From Pseudaquabacterium terrae (lineage in GTDB: Bacteria > Pseudomonadota > Gammaproteobacteria > Burkholderiales > Burkholderiaceae_C), in assembly GCF_013266755.1 (NCBI RefSeq), contig NZ_JABRWJ010000001.1, positions 1-64,000 of the forward strand: a stretch of DNA of 64,000 nt, read 5' to 3'. The notes beneath the pieces were generated by a model. The model ran no database searches and was not told the origin of the DNA. It worked only from the letters and a program-made list of their open reading frames with translations. Position numbers and translations under genes: made by a program. Shown here one piece after another: positions 51,987 to 60,185 of the stretch. How positions within the stretch are numbered: the stretch's first letter is position 1; the number at the start of each line of letters is the position of its first letter.

Positions 51987-52889
51987 ATGCTCCACGCCCG
52001 CCAGCTCTGGGTTCTCACCCTCCTGACACTCTTCTGGGGCCTCAACTGGCCGATCATGAAACTCGCCGTCGGCGAGATGGCGCCGCTGACGTTTCGTGCG
52101 CTGTCGCTGCTGCTCGGCCTGCCCTGCCTGGCACTCGCGCTGCTGCTGCTGAAGGTGCCGTTGCGGATGCCGCGGCACGAGTGGGCGCAGGCGCTGCGGC
52201 TGGCGGTGACCAACATGATGACCTGGCACGTGCTGCTGATCCTCGCGCTGCCGCACGTCAGCTCGGGGCGCGCGGCGATCCTCGGCTACACGATGCCGGT
52301 GTTCGCGGCCTTGTGGGGCCGCACGCTGTACGGCGACCGGCTGAGCACGCGCCAGCTCGCCGGCATCGTCGCCGCCGGCGGCGCGGTGCTGCTGCTGCTG
52401 TGGCATGAGCTGAGCCGGCTGAGCGGCGCGCCGCTGGCGGCGGGGGCCATCCTCGTCGCCGCGCTGGTCTGGGGCCTGGGCACGCAGCAGCTGCGGCGCG
52501 CGCACTTCAGCGTCGCGACGCTGACGATCGCCTTCTGGATGACGGCGGCGACGACCGTCGTGCTGTGCGTGCTGGCCGTGGCCTTCGAAGCGCCTCGCTG
52601 GCAATGGCCGCTGAGCTCGACCGCGCTGTGGGCCATCGCCTACAACGGCGTGCTGGTCTTCGGCTACTCGCAGGCCGCCTGGTTCTATCTGGCGCGCACG
52701 TTGACGCCGGTGGCTTCGAGCACCAGCGTGATGCTGATTCCGGTGCTCGGCATCGGCTCCGGCGCGCTCTGGCTCGGCGAGCAGCTGCATTGGCAGGACG
52801 GCGCGGCGGTGGCGCTGATCCTGGCGGCGATCGCGCTGGTGCTGCTGCCGCCGCGGCCGGCCTCATCGACGAATTCGATGAGGGCATAG
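51987..52889 (+). CDS. EamA/DMT-superfamily transporter
   Basis: A 300-residue permease with ten hydrophobic segments forming two EamA repeats (about 5-135 and 148-285). Family-type blocks are LFWGLNWPIMKLAV in the first and WAIAYNGVLVFGYSQAAWFYLARTLTPVASSTSVMLIPVLGIGSGALWLGE in the second (interrupted here for reading). Such exporters move amino acids or other metabolites; the substrate is unknown. ATG 51987 fits the first helix. It is an isolated gene between the phasin and the receiver-domain gene. Confidence 0.9.
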   Translation: MLHARQLWVLTLLTLFWGLNWPIMKLAVGEMAPLTFRALSLLLGLPCLALALLLLKVPLRMPRHEWAQALRLAVTNMMTWHVLLILALPHVSSGRAAILGYTMPVFAALWGRTLYGDRLSTRQLAGIVAAGGAVLLLLWHELSRLSGAPLAAGAILVAALVWGLGTQQLRRAHFSVATLTIAFWMTAATTVVLCVLAVAFEAPRWQWPLSSTALWAIAYNGVLVFGYSQAAWFYLARTLTPVASSTSVMLIPVLGIGSGALWLGEQLHWQDGAAVALILAAIALVLLPPRPASSTNSMRA

Positions 52890-52964
52890 AAATCGAATCC
52901 GTTGGCGTGCCCGCCGGCCAGGCCGTACAACGGGTGACAGCAGCCATCGTCATCGGGGTACGTC

Positions 52965-53444
52965 ATGAAGCTCCCGCACGCTCAACGGTCCGGTCCTTCG
53001 GGCGACGTCGCCGAGCGGCTGGTGCTGCTGGCCGACGCCGACGACAACAACGCCCTGTACGAGACCGCGGCGCTCGAGATGCTGGGCTACGACGTCGTGC
53101 GCGTGCGCGACGGCGGCACCGCGGTGGCGCTGGTGATGACGGGGCTCTTCGACCTGGTGATGATGGAGCTGCGCATGCCGCTGCTGAACGGCGCCGACGC
53201 CACCCGCGCGATCCGCCGCTTCGAAGCCTCGGCGCGGCGGATCCCGACGCCGATCGTCGCGCTGACCGCCTCGGTGATGCCGCACGAGCAAGTGCACTGC
53301 ACCGAAGCCGGCATGGACGACGTGCTGCCCAAGCCCTTCACCCTGCCCGACCTGCGGCGCACCGTCGACCGCTGGCAGGGCACGCAAGCGGTCTGCCGCT
53401 GCCGCACGCTGTCGGCCAAGGCCTGCTCCCCGGGCATGACGTAA
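52965..53444 (+). CDS. Stand-alone receiver-domain protein with Asp-to-Glu phospho-site
   Basis: A 159-residue protein made of one receiver domain. ADADDNN supplies the acidic pocket, PIVALTAS the switch Thr, and LPKPF the invariant Lys. At the phospho-acceptor position, receivers of the hybrid-kinase type read MDxxMP. Here it is MELRMP with a GAG codon, so Asp is replaced by Glu and normal phosphorylation is not expected. A permanently active-like state or a pure protein-docking role is possible. No kinase or output domain is adjacent. Confidence 0.82.
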   Translation: MKLPHAQRSGPSGDVAERLVLLADADDNNALYETAALEMLGYDVVRVRDGGTAVALVMTGLFDLVMMELRMPLLNGADATRAIRRFEASARRIPTPIVALTASVMPHEQVHCTEAGMDDVLPKPFTLPDLRRTVDRWQGTQAVCRCRTLSAKACSPGMT

Positions 53445-53447
53445 GCC

Positions 53448-53777
53448 CTAGAACGGCAGCCGCAGCCCCACCCAGGCCACCAGGATCACCGAGTTGATCG
53501 GCACGCTGAGCACGCTGGGCAGGAAGAACAGCAGCGACACCGGCGCGCCGAGCGCCAGCTCGACCAGGCTGCCGATCGCCCAGCCGGCCAGGCCGACCAC
53601 CGCCCAGCGCCGCATGTAGGTCGGCAGCCAGCGCGCTGCCGCCCGGTTGTGCCGCAGTGCAGCAGCGCGCTCCAGCAGGTCGCGCACGCCGGCATCGCGG
53701 AACAGCCACGCGAAGAAGAAGTAGCGGTACAGCAGCGTGCGGAACGGCAGCGGCGGGGCGGCGAGCAGGGGCTCCAT
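53448..53777 (-). CDS. Small membrane protein of unknown function
   Basis: A 109-residue protein beginning at ATG 53777 with GGAGAC about 8 nt upstream. An aromatic-rich helix at about 14-28 (TLLYRYFFFAWLF), then hydrophobic segments at about 62-78 and 80-105, predict two or three membrane helices. It ends close to the convergent receiver gene (3 bp between stops). No family recognised. Confidence 0.7.
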   Translation of the reverse strand: MEPLLAAPPLPFRTLLYRYFFFAWLFRDAGVRDLLERAAALRHNRAAARWLPTYMRRWAVVGLAGWAIGSLVELALGAPVSLLFFLPSVLSVPINSVILVAWVGLRLPF

Positions 53778-53936
53778 GTCGCGTGTCTCCAGCGGCGAGA
53801 ACCTGGGAGCAATCGTCACACCTGGCGCGCCGTCGCGCAAGCCACGTGCCGCCGCCGCCGCGCGCGCCGGCTGAAATGAACCTTCCACATCACTGGCGTT
53901 CAAGACCAGGCGGCTCCGCCGCGCGATGCTGCGGCC

Positions 53937-54725
53937 ATGTTGCGTGCCTTCACCCCACCCTTCACGGCCTCCGGCCGCTCGTCGCTGGTCGCGCCGCCGC
54001 CGTGGCATTACGCCGGCTGGCTGCTGAACGTCGAATTCGATTGCGACCCGACGCACGGCGCCGCGCTGGTGCCGCCGGCGCTCGGCCGGCCGACCGGTCG
54101 CGGCTGTCTGCACTTCGCGCACTGGCAGGCCTGCGGCAACGGCGGCGCCGAGCTGCTCGATCCGATCTACGCGCAATACCGCGAGACCATCGTCGTGCTC
54201 GAGCTCGCGCGCGACGGCGGGCCGCCGGCCGGCTACTGCCCGTTCATCTGGGTCGATCAGGACATCTCGCTGCTGCGCGGCTGGCTGCAGGGCTGGCCGA
54301 AGAAGATGGGCAGCACCTGGCTGACGCTGAGCCTGCCGCTCGAGCACCCGGCCGCGGCGCCGTTGCGCGCCGGCACGCGCCTGGGTGCCAGCCTGAGCGT
54401 CAAGGACCGCCGGCTGGTCGAGGCGCGGCTGACGCTGACCGGCGCGCCCGGCGAGCGGCTCGGCTTCCTGGCCCGGCCGACGATCGGCGCCGTCGGCTGG
54501 GCCGACCTGACGCAGCCGCAGGACTGTCCGCAGCCGCAGTTCGTGCGCGCCGACATCGCCGACGTGGTCGCGCCGCAATGGTGGGCGGCTGAAGGCCAGA
54601 TCACGAGCTTCGCGCATCCGGTCGAGGAGCTGGAGCTGCTCGGCGAGCTGCGCGCCACGCGGGCCAGCGCCGGTTGGGCCGGGCTGACGGTGCGCGGTGC
54701 GCTGGGTTTAAGCTCGGCGCGGTGA
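53937..54725 (+). CDS. Acetoacetate decarboxylase-like protein
   Basis: A 262-residue protein of the acetoacetate decarboxylase fold. QYRETIVVLELARDGGPPAGYCPFIWVDQD and RGWLQGWPKKMGSTWLT (given in parts) match the family. The WPKK lysine pair corresponds to the Schiff-base lysine region. The family decarboxylates acetoacetate or modifies related 3-oxo acids. Its stop overlaps the GTG of the AraC gene, so the regulator and enzyme are coupled. The true substrate is uncertain because many relatives are not decarboxylases. Confidence 0.75.
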   Translation: MLRAFTPPFTASGRSSLVAPPPWHYAGWLLNVEFDCDPTHGAALVPPALGRPTGRGCLHFAHWQACGNGGAELLDPIYAQYRETIVVLELARDGGPPAGYCPFIWVDQDISLLRGWLQGWPKKMGSTWLTLSLPLEHPAAAPLRAGTRLGASLSVKDRRLVEARLTLTGAPGERLGFLARPTIGAVGWADLTQPQDCPQPQFVRADIADVVAPQWWAAEGQITSFAHPVEELELLGELRATRASAGWAGLTVRGALGLSSAR

Positions 54726-55522
54726 ATCCCAGCGCAGCCGCCTCGCACCTGACCCGCTGGCCGCTGCCCGGCGGCCAGGCGCTGGAAGTGCTGGTCAGCA
54801 GCGAGCCCGAGCGCCGTTTTGCGCCGCACTGGCACGCCGAATGGAGCATCGGGGCAGTGCTCGAAGGCCGCTGCCGCTTCGCCTGCGCCGGCCGCGCGCA
54901 GGTCGCCGAGGCCGGCGACCTGGTCGTGATGCCGCCCTTCGCACTGCACACCGCCGGTGTCGGCGCGCAGGCATTCCGGATGGCGATGGTCTATGCGCCG
55001 CACGACTGGCTGGCCGATCGGCTCGGCTGGCCGCGCGACCGGGCACCCGGCATCGCCACCGTGACGCACGACGCCGCCGCGGCCGCGGCCCTGGGCGATG
55101 CTGCGCAGCACGCCGCAGCGCAGCCGCTGATCGAGGTGGTCCTCGCGACTGTCGGACGCCTGGCCGGCGCTCCGTCGGCCGCATGGCAGCCGCCCGCCGT
55201 GACGCACGACGCTCGCATCGAGCAGCTGTGCCGCGTGCTGCAGGCGGCCGACGACGCCGGGACCATCGACCTGCGCGTGCTGGCCGCGCAGGTGGGCGTC
55301 TCGCGCGAGCACCTGCACCGCCTGTTCCGCAGCGCGCTCGGGCTGTCGCCGCTGGCCTATGCGCGGCTGGCGCGGATCGCGCGCGCGAAGACGCTGCTCG
55401 GCGAGGGCCACGCCGCCGCCAGCGTCGCGGCCGACTGCGGTTTCGCCGACCAGGCGCACTTCTCGCGCTGGTTCCGGCGCTGCTTCGGCGTCACGCCGTC
55501 GCGTTATCTCGCCGGCGCCTGA
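54722..55522 (+). CDS. AraC-family transcriptional regulator
   Basis: A 266-residue regulator. The N-terminal cupin-like sensor (about 10-95: FAPHWHAEWSIGAVLEG, AGDLVVMPPFALHTAG) is followed by the C-terminal double helix-turn-helix (DLRVLAAQVGVSREHLHRLFRSALGLSPLAYARL and AASVAADCGFADQAHFSRWFRRCFGVTPSRY). GTG 54722 overlaps the stop of the decarboxylase-like gene (GTGA), and the two probably form one unit. The inducer is unknown. The end overlaps the convergent monooxygenase-type gene by 19 bp. Confidence 0.9.
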   Translation: MNPSAAASHLTRWPLPGGQALEVLVSSEPERRFAPHWHAEWSIGAVLEGRCRFACAGRAQVAEAGDLVVMPPFALHTAGVGAQAFRMAMVYAPHDWLADRLGWPRDRAPGIATVTHDAAAAAALGDAAQHAAAQPLIEVVLATVGRLAGAPSAAWQPPAVTHDARIEQLCRVLQAADDAGTIDLRVLAAQVGVSREHLHRLFRSALGLSPLAYARLARIARAKTLLGEGHAAASVAADCGFADQAHFSRWFRRCFGVTPSRYLAGA

Positions 55523-55845
55523 GCCGCGGGCACCGCCAGCCGATCGCCGAGCTTCGAATCGCCGTAGGTCCGGATCACTTCGGAGATCACCACCTGGTAT
55601 CCGTCGAGCCAGTGGTCCTGGCGCGCCTTCGCCTGCAGGTGCAGGGGATGCTTCACCAGCGACTGCAGCGCCTCCAGCGATTCCCAGTAGTAGACGTTCG
55701 AGACCAGCCCGAGCGCCGTGTTCTCCCAGGTCTCTTCACCGAGATAACCCGGAATCGCCTTGGCCATCGCCGCGATCTGCTGATCGAGGCGATGGAAGGC
55801 ATCGTCGAACTGCTTCGTGGCGAAGATGAAGGTGGACGAGTACAT
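55504..55845 (-). CDS. Antibiotic biosynthesis monooxygenase-like (ABM, dimeric alpha-beta barrel) protein
   Basis: A 113-residue protein with a small alpha/beta sandwich pattern: YSSTFIFATKQFDDAFHRLDQQIAAMAKAIPGYLGEETW and VSNVYYWESLEALQSLVKHPLHLQAKA. This is the typical ABM/heme-degrading-like fold with the YYWES strand and a His in KHPLHL. The role is probably detoxifying or cofactorless oxidation; not proven. ATG 55845 was chosen for family length; the frame is open further upstream to 56151. Confidence 0.78.
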   Translation of the reverse strand: MYSSTFIFATKQFDDAFHRLDQQIAAMAKAIPGYLGEETWENTALGLVSNVYYWESLEALQSLVKHPLHLQAKARQDHWLDGYQVVISEVIRTYGDSKLGDRLAVPAAQAPAR

Positions 55846-56110
55846 GGCGACGCTTCGCGGTTCGGGAAAAAGGGCGGCGATTATTGACGAGAACCAACGC
55901 AGCGCCATCAGCAGCACGCCGGTGACCGCCAGCGCCGCGGTCCAGACCCGGCCGGGCGCCGCGCCGCTCAGCACGCGCGGGTACCGGGCCACGCCGCGGC
56001 ACACGCCGTTGGCGATGACGCCGGTCGGGACCAACATCGCCGCGGGGTGCCGCCGTCGCGGGGGCGACAATCGCCGCGTTCGCCGCGCGCTTGTCACGGC
56101 GCAGCGATTG

Positions 56111-56929
56111 ATGGACAGTGACGCCATGGCACAGAGCGCGGGTTCGGACAAGTGGCACAGCGGTGACGCCTACGAGCGCTACATGGGCCGTTGGAGCCGG
56201 CAGCTCGCGCCGCGCTTCCTGCACTGGCTGCAAGAGCCCCCCGGGCGCCGCTGGCTCGACGTCGGCTGCGGCACCGGGGCGCTCAGCGCGGCGATCCTGG
56301 ACTCGTGCGCACCCCGGTCCGTCATCGGCGTGGATCCGTCCGAAGGTTTCCTGGTCACCGCGAAGGACCGGCTCGGCACCGCCGTGGCCTTGCACCGGGC
56401 CGCGGCCAGCGAGCTGCCGCTGCCGGACGCTGCGGTCGACGTGGCCGTCTCGGGCCTGGTGCTGAACTTCGTGCCCGACGCGCCCGCAGCGCTGCGCGAG
56501 ATGGCGCGCGTGACGGTGGACGGTGGCCGGGTCGCCGTCTACGTCTGGGACTACGCGGAGAAGATGGACCTGATCCGCCTCTACTGGAACGCCGCGGCAC
56601 AGCTCGATCCGGCGAGCCAGGGCCAGGACCAGGGCGAGCGATTTCCGCTGTGCCGCCCCGATGCACTGGCGGCCGCCTTCTCGAGCGCGGGCCTGCGCGA
56701 GGTGGCGGGTTCGGCCATCGACCTGCCGATGCACTTCACGGACTTCGACGACTACTGGCGCCCGTTCCTCGGTGGCCAGGGACCCGCGCCGGCCCACGCC
56801 ATGAGTCTGGACGAGGCCTCGCGCGAGCGCCTGCGTTCGTTGATTCGCGAGCGCATGCCGATGCAGCCCGACGGCACGATTCATCTCGCTGCGCGCGCAT
56901 GGGCCGCACGCGGCGTGGTGGCCAGGTAG
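56111..56929 (+). CDS. Class I SAM-dependent methyltransferase
   Basis: A 272-residue methyltransferase. Motif I is WLDVGCGTGALSAAIL, motif II VIGVDPSEGFL, and motif IV AVDVAVSGLVLNFVPD; the MAR-V-DGGRVAVYVWDY segment is post-IV. The pattern matches UbiE/Methyltransf_11 relatives of broad small-molecule specificity. ATG 56111 or the in-frame ATG 56126 are both possible. It is divergent from the ABM gene and not evidently in an operon. Confidence 0.88.
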   Translation: MDSDAMAQSAGSDKWHSGDAYERYMGRWSRQLAPRFLHWLQEPPGRRWLDVGCGTGALSAAILDSCAPRSVIGVDPSEGFLVTAKDRLGTAVALHRAAASELPLPDAAVDVAVSGLVLNFVPDAPAALREMARVTVDGGRVAVYVWDYAEKMDLIRLYWNAAAQLDPASQGQDQGERFPLCRPDALAAAFSSAGLREVAGSAIDLPMHFTDFDDYWRPFLGGQGPAPAHAMSLDEASRERLRSLIRERMPMQPDGTIHLAARAWAARGVVAR

Positions 56930-57017
56930 GCACCTGCTGAAACCGTCGTGACCTTGGGGATCGCCCCTGCCGCGCGCCGCTGCGAGACTCGCGCGACCCA
57001 CTCCAGGAGGCCACGCG

Positions 57018-57389
57018 ATGGTTATCGATCACCTCGGCTTCAACCTGACCGACTATGCGAAGGGCAAGGCGTTCTTCCTGCAGGCGCTGCAGCCGCTGGG
57101 CCTGCAGATCACGATCGAGGCCGAAGGCTGGGCGATGATCGGCCGGCGCGGCGAAGGCGAGCTGTGGATCGGCTCGTTCGGCGGCAGCCCGGGGCCGATC
57201 CACGTCGCCTTCTCGGCTGCTAACCGCGAACAGGTGCGGCAGTTCCACGCCGCCGCATTGGCCGCCGGAGGCAAGGACAACGGCGCGCCCGGCATCCGCG
57301 AGCGCTACCACCCGAACTACTACGCGGCCTACGTGATCGGGCCGGACGGGCACAACATCGAGGCGGTGTGCCATCGGCCGGAGGGCTGA
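57018..57389 (+). CDS. VOC-superfamily (glyoxalase-like) protein
   Basis: A 123-residue single-domain vicinal-oxygen-chelate protein. IDHLGFNLTDYAKGKAFFLQAL opens with the metal-ligand His5. HVAFSAANREQVRQFHAAAL and GPDGHNIEAVCH provide the second His/Glu ligand pair. Dimeric members isomerise or cleave thio- or catechol-type substrates; the true role is unknown. AGGAGG precedes ATG 57018 by a good distance. Confidence 0.88.
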   Translation: MVIDHLGFNLTDYAKGKAFFLQALQPLGLQITIEAEGWAMIGRRGEGELWIGSFGGSPGPIHVAFSAANREQVRQFHAAALAAGGKDNGAPGIRERYHPNYYAAYVIGPDGHNIEAVCHRPEG

Positions 57390-57457
57390 AGACACCCTTG
57401 CCCGCGCCCGCCCGGCAGGCGAATAATCCCGGCACCCTGGGCTGCCGGAGAAACTGC

Positions 57458-58123
57458 ATGATCGAACGATTTTTCGTCAAGGGCGCGCGCTTCAACTGGG
57501 CCGCACCCAGCGCCATCAGCACCCAGCCGCAGGATGGGTCGATCGTCGTCAGCCCGCCGGTGACGGCGCCGATGTTCTACGTCGGCCTGGACGACGAGGT
57601 CGTCGACCACAGCCTGCCGAACGTGTCGACGCTCGGTTTCCGCAAGGACATGGGCATCCCGTACACCTGGCTGAACTACATCCACGGCCGCACCGCGAAG
57701 GTGTCCACGATGGGCGACGTGTTGACCGGCTTCATGAGCGGCTGCTGGATCACCACCTGGACCGACTTGAACGGGCGCTGGGTCGGGCACCTCGGCACCA
57801 TCGAATCCGTCGGCAAGACCCAGCCGCCGAACTCGACCGTGAAGAACACCTTCGCGCAGGCGATGCCGCTGACGGTCACGGGCTACAACCCGGCGCTGGC
57901 CTTCGATGCCGGCGACATCATGCCGCTGATGGCGAAGATGCGCGGCAAGCCCAGCGGCCAGGTATTGAGCCTGGTGACCGCCGCCAACGACTTCTATTCG
58001 ATCCTGCTGCTGGAGCGCATGGACGAGCGCGGCATCTGGATCTGCGCCGGCAAGAAGCAGATGCCGCCCGTCGCGCACGGCGTGATGTCGCTCGAACTGA
58101 TCACGACACGCCCGCGCCGTTGA
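57458..58123 (+). CDS. Conserved-looking protein of unknown function
   Basis: A 221-residue soluble protein. GGAG lies 8 nt before ATG 57458. It contains MFYVGLDDEVVDHS, GIPYTWLNYIHGRTAKVSTMGDVLTGFMSGCWI and NDFYSILLLERMDERG blocks but no motif I can tie to a family. No signal peptide or membrane helix. The stop overlaps the TTG start of the pseudouridine synthase gene, so the two are cotranscribed. Confidence 0.72.
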   Translation: MIERFFVKGARFNWAAPSAISTQPQDGSIVVSPPVTAPMFYVGLDDEVVDHSLPNVSTLGFRKDMGIPYTWLNYIHGRTAKVSTMGDVLTGFMSGCWITTWTDLNGRWVGHLGTIESVGKTQPPNSTVKNTFAQAMPLTVTGYNPALAFDAGDIMPLMAKMRGKPSGQVLSLVTAANDFYSILLLERMDERGIWICAGKKQMPPVAHGVMSLELITTRPRR

Positions 58124-58839
58124 CGCAAACCTGCACCGACGCGCCGCTGCGGCTGCTGCACCTCGACGATCACCTGGTGGCGATTCACAAGCCGCCCGGG
58201 TTGCTGGTGCATGCGTCGGCGCTCGATGCGCACGAGACGCGCAACGCGCTCGACCTGCTGCGCGCGCAGCTCGGCCTGGCGTTGTGGACGGTACATCGGC
58301 TCGACAAGCCGACCTCCGGCGTGCTGCTGTTCGCGCGCAGCGTGCAGGCGGCGCGCGCGCTGGGGGAGGCCTTCGAGGCCGGCCGGGTGCACAAGCGCTA
58401 CCTGGCGCTGGTGCGCGGCTGGCCGGCGGCCGAGGGCGAGATCGACCAGGCGCTGGCGCGCGACCCCGAGTTGCCGTCGGCCGTGCAGCCGCGCCTGCCG
58501 GCGCTCACGCGTTACCGCCGGCTGGCCTGCCACGAGTGGCCGTTTCCCGACGGCCGCCACGCCACCAGCCGCTATGCGCTGCTCGAGGTCGAACCGCTGA
58601 CCGGCCGGCGGCACCAGATTCGCCGCCATTTCAAGCACATCGCGCATCCGCTGGTCGGCGACAGCACGCACGGCAAGGGGGCGCACAACCGCGCGGTGGC
58701 CGAATGGCTGGGCGTGGCGCGGCTGTGGCTGCATGCGAGCCGGCTGGAGGTGCCGGGCTTCGACGGCCGCGCCCCGATCGTGATCGAGGCGGCCGCCGGC
58801 GGCGAATGGCAGCGCCTGCTGCAGGCGACCCCCGCTTGA
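58120..58839 (+). CDS. truC: tRNA pseudouridine synthase (RluA family, TruC-like)
   Basis: A 239-residue pseudouridine synthase. LVAIHKPPGLLVHAS is motif I, HRLDKPTSGVLLFARS motif II with catalytic Asp62, and GRRHQIRRHFKHIAHPLVGD motif III. This length without an S4 domain and the HRLDK wording fit TruC, which modifies U65 of tRNA. The start is a TTG at 58120 overlapping the preceding stop (TTGA); no better start is nearby. Confidence 0.88.
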   Translation: MTQTCTDAPLRLLHLDDHLVAIHKPPGLLVHASALDAHETRNALDLLRAQLGLALWTVHRLDKPTSGVLLFARSVQAARALGEAFEAGRVHKRYLALVRGWPAAEGEIDQALARDPELPSAVQPRLPALTRYRRLACHEWPFPDGRHATSRYALLEVEPLTGRRHQIRRHFKHIAHPLVGDSTHGKGAHNRAVAEWLGVARLWLHASRLEVPGFDGRAPIVIEAAAGGEWQRLLQATPA

Positions 58840-58859
58840 GCCGGGGCCTGCCCGCGCGT

Positions 58860-59216
58860 TCAGTGCGGTTTCTTGGGCGACTGGCCGCCGCCGGTCGCCA
58901 GGTCCTTGCCCTCGATGCCGGCAAACAGCTTCGCGGCGCGCACCTTGATGTCGAGCAGTTCGTTCGCGGTGACGCTGTAGCGCCCGCTGAACAGGTCGAC
59001 GCGCACGCCGAACTCGACGTCCTTGCCGCCATGCGACAGCACGCCGCTGGTGAAGGCGTAGTCCGGCAGCGCCGCGGGAATGCCTCTGGCCTTGAGGTCG
59101 TAGTTGTCGTAGACCACGTCGTAGATTTCGCCGCTGGCGAGGTCCAGCGAAGCGGTGGAATGGACGATCTCTTCATCGAGCTCGTCGACCAGGGCAATGG
59201 GTACTTTGAGGTGCAT
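58860..59216 (-). CDS. Small protein of unknown function
   Basis: A 118-residue soluble protein. VALVDELDEEIVHSTASLDLASGEIYDVVYDNYDLKARGIP and FGVRVDLFSGRYSVTANEL give it a beta-rich pattern ending in a Gly/Lys tail. There are no recognisable catalytic residues. It is convergent with truC and divergent from the RIO-kinase gene. It looks like a genuine, compact protein by composition, but no family is assigned. Confidence 0.7.
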   Translation of the reverse strand: MHLKVPIALVDELDEEIVHSTASLDLASGEIYDVVYDNYDLKARGIPAALPDYAFTSGVLSHGGKDVEFGVRVDLFSGRYSVTANELLDIKVRAAKLFAGIEGKDLATGGGQSPKKPH

Positions 59217-59299
59217 GAGTCGGATTCTGCCTCTTGGTCGAATAGCGACACCCGGCGGCCCGGCGCAGCCCCTTTCGGGAAAGGCCCGAGAATCGCGCC

Positions 59300-60142
59300 A
59301 TGAAATCTCCCGCCCGCCTGCAGGCCCTGATTGCCGAAGGGCTGATCGACAGTGTCGTGCGCCGGCTCAAGAGCGGCAAGGAAGCCGACGTTTACGTGGT
59401 GCGCTGCGGCGACGAGACGCGCGCGGCCAAGGTCTACAAGGAAGCCCACAAGCGCAGCTTTCGCCAGGCGGTCGACTACACCGAGAACCGCAAGGTGCGC
59501 AACAGCCGCCACGCCCGCGCGATGGCCAAGGGCACCGCCTTCGGCCGCCAGCAGCAGGAAGCCGCCTGGCAGAGCGCCGAAGTCGATGCCTTGTACCGCC
59601 TGGCCGCCGCCGGCGTGCGCGTGCCGCAGCCCAACAACTTCCACGAGGGCGTGCTGCTGATGGAGTTGGTGGCCGACCACCAGGGCGACGCCGCACCGCG
59701 CCTGAACGACCTGCCCTTCAGCGACGCCGAGGCGCTGCAGCACCATGACACGCTGATCGGCGAAGTGGTGCGCATGCTCTGCGCCGGCGTGATTCACGGC
59801 GACTTGTCGGAGTTCAACATCCTGCTGGCCGCCGATGGCCCGGTGATCATCGATCTGCCGCAGGCGGTGGACGCCGCCGGCAACAACCACGCCCCGCGCA
59901 TGCTGATGCGCGATGTCGACAACCTGCGCAGCTTCTTCGGCCGCTATGCGCCGGCGCTGCTGGCGACGCAGTACGGTCCCGAGATCTGGTCGCTCTACGC
60001 CAGTGGCCGGCTGGTGCCCGACATGCCGCTGACCGGCCGCTACGAGCACCAGGCCGGCGCCGTCGACCTGTCGGGCGTGCTGCGCGAGATCGAGGATGCG
60101 CGGCTCGAAGAGGCGGCGCGGCTGGAACGGATGAGCGCCTGA
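59300..60142 (+). CDS. PA4780-like RIO1-family serine protein kinase
   Basis: A 280-residue atypical kinase. Lys44 in AAKVYKEA serves ATP binding, VIHGDLSEFN carries the catalytic Asp168, and IIDLPQAVD holds the metal Asp185, all in RIO1 order. The insertion SFRQAVDYTENRKVRNSRHARAMAKG is the RIO1 flexible-loop region. Bacterial members of this type are small and of uncertain substrate. The gene stands alone on the plus strand, convergent with the tartrate dehydratase gene. Confidence 0.9.
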   Translation: MKSPARLQALIAEGLIDSVVRRLKSGKEADVYVVRCGDETRAAKVYKEAHKRSFRQAVDYTENRKVRNSRHARAMAKGTAFGRQQQEAAWQSAEVDALYRLAAAGVRVPQPNNFHEGVLLMELVADHQGDAAPRLNDLPFSDAEALQHHDTLIGEVVRMLCAGVIHGDLSEFNILLAADGPVIIDLPQAVDAAGNNHAPRMLMRDVDNLRSFFGRYAPALLATQYGPEIWSLYASGRLVPDMPLTGRYEHQAGAVDLSGVLREIEDARLEEAARLERMSA

Positions 60143-60185
60143 AGCTCGCGGCTTTCCTGAACCGGAGCTTGGCCCTCCTCGCCGG

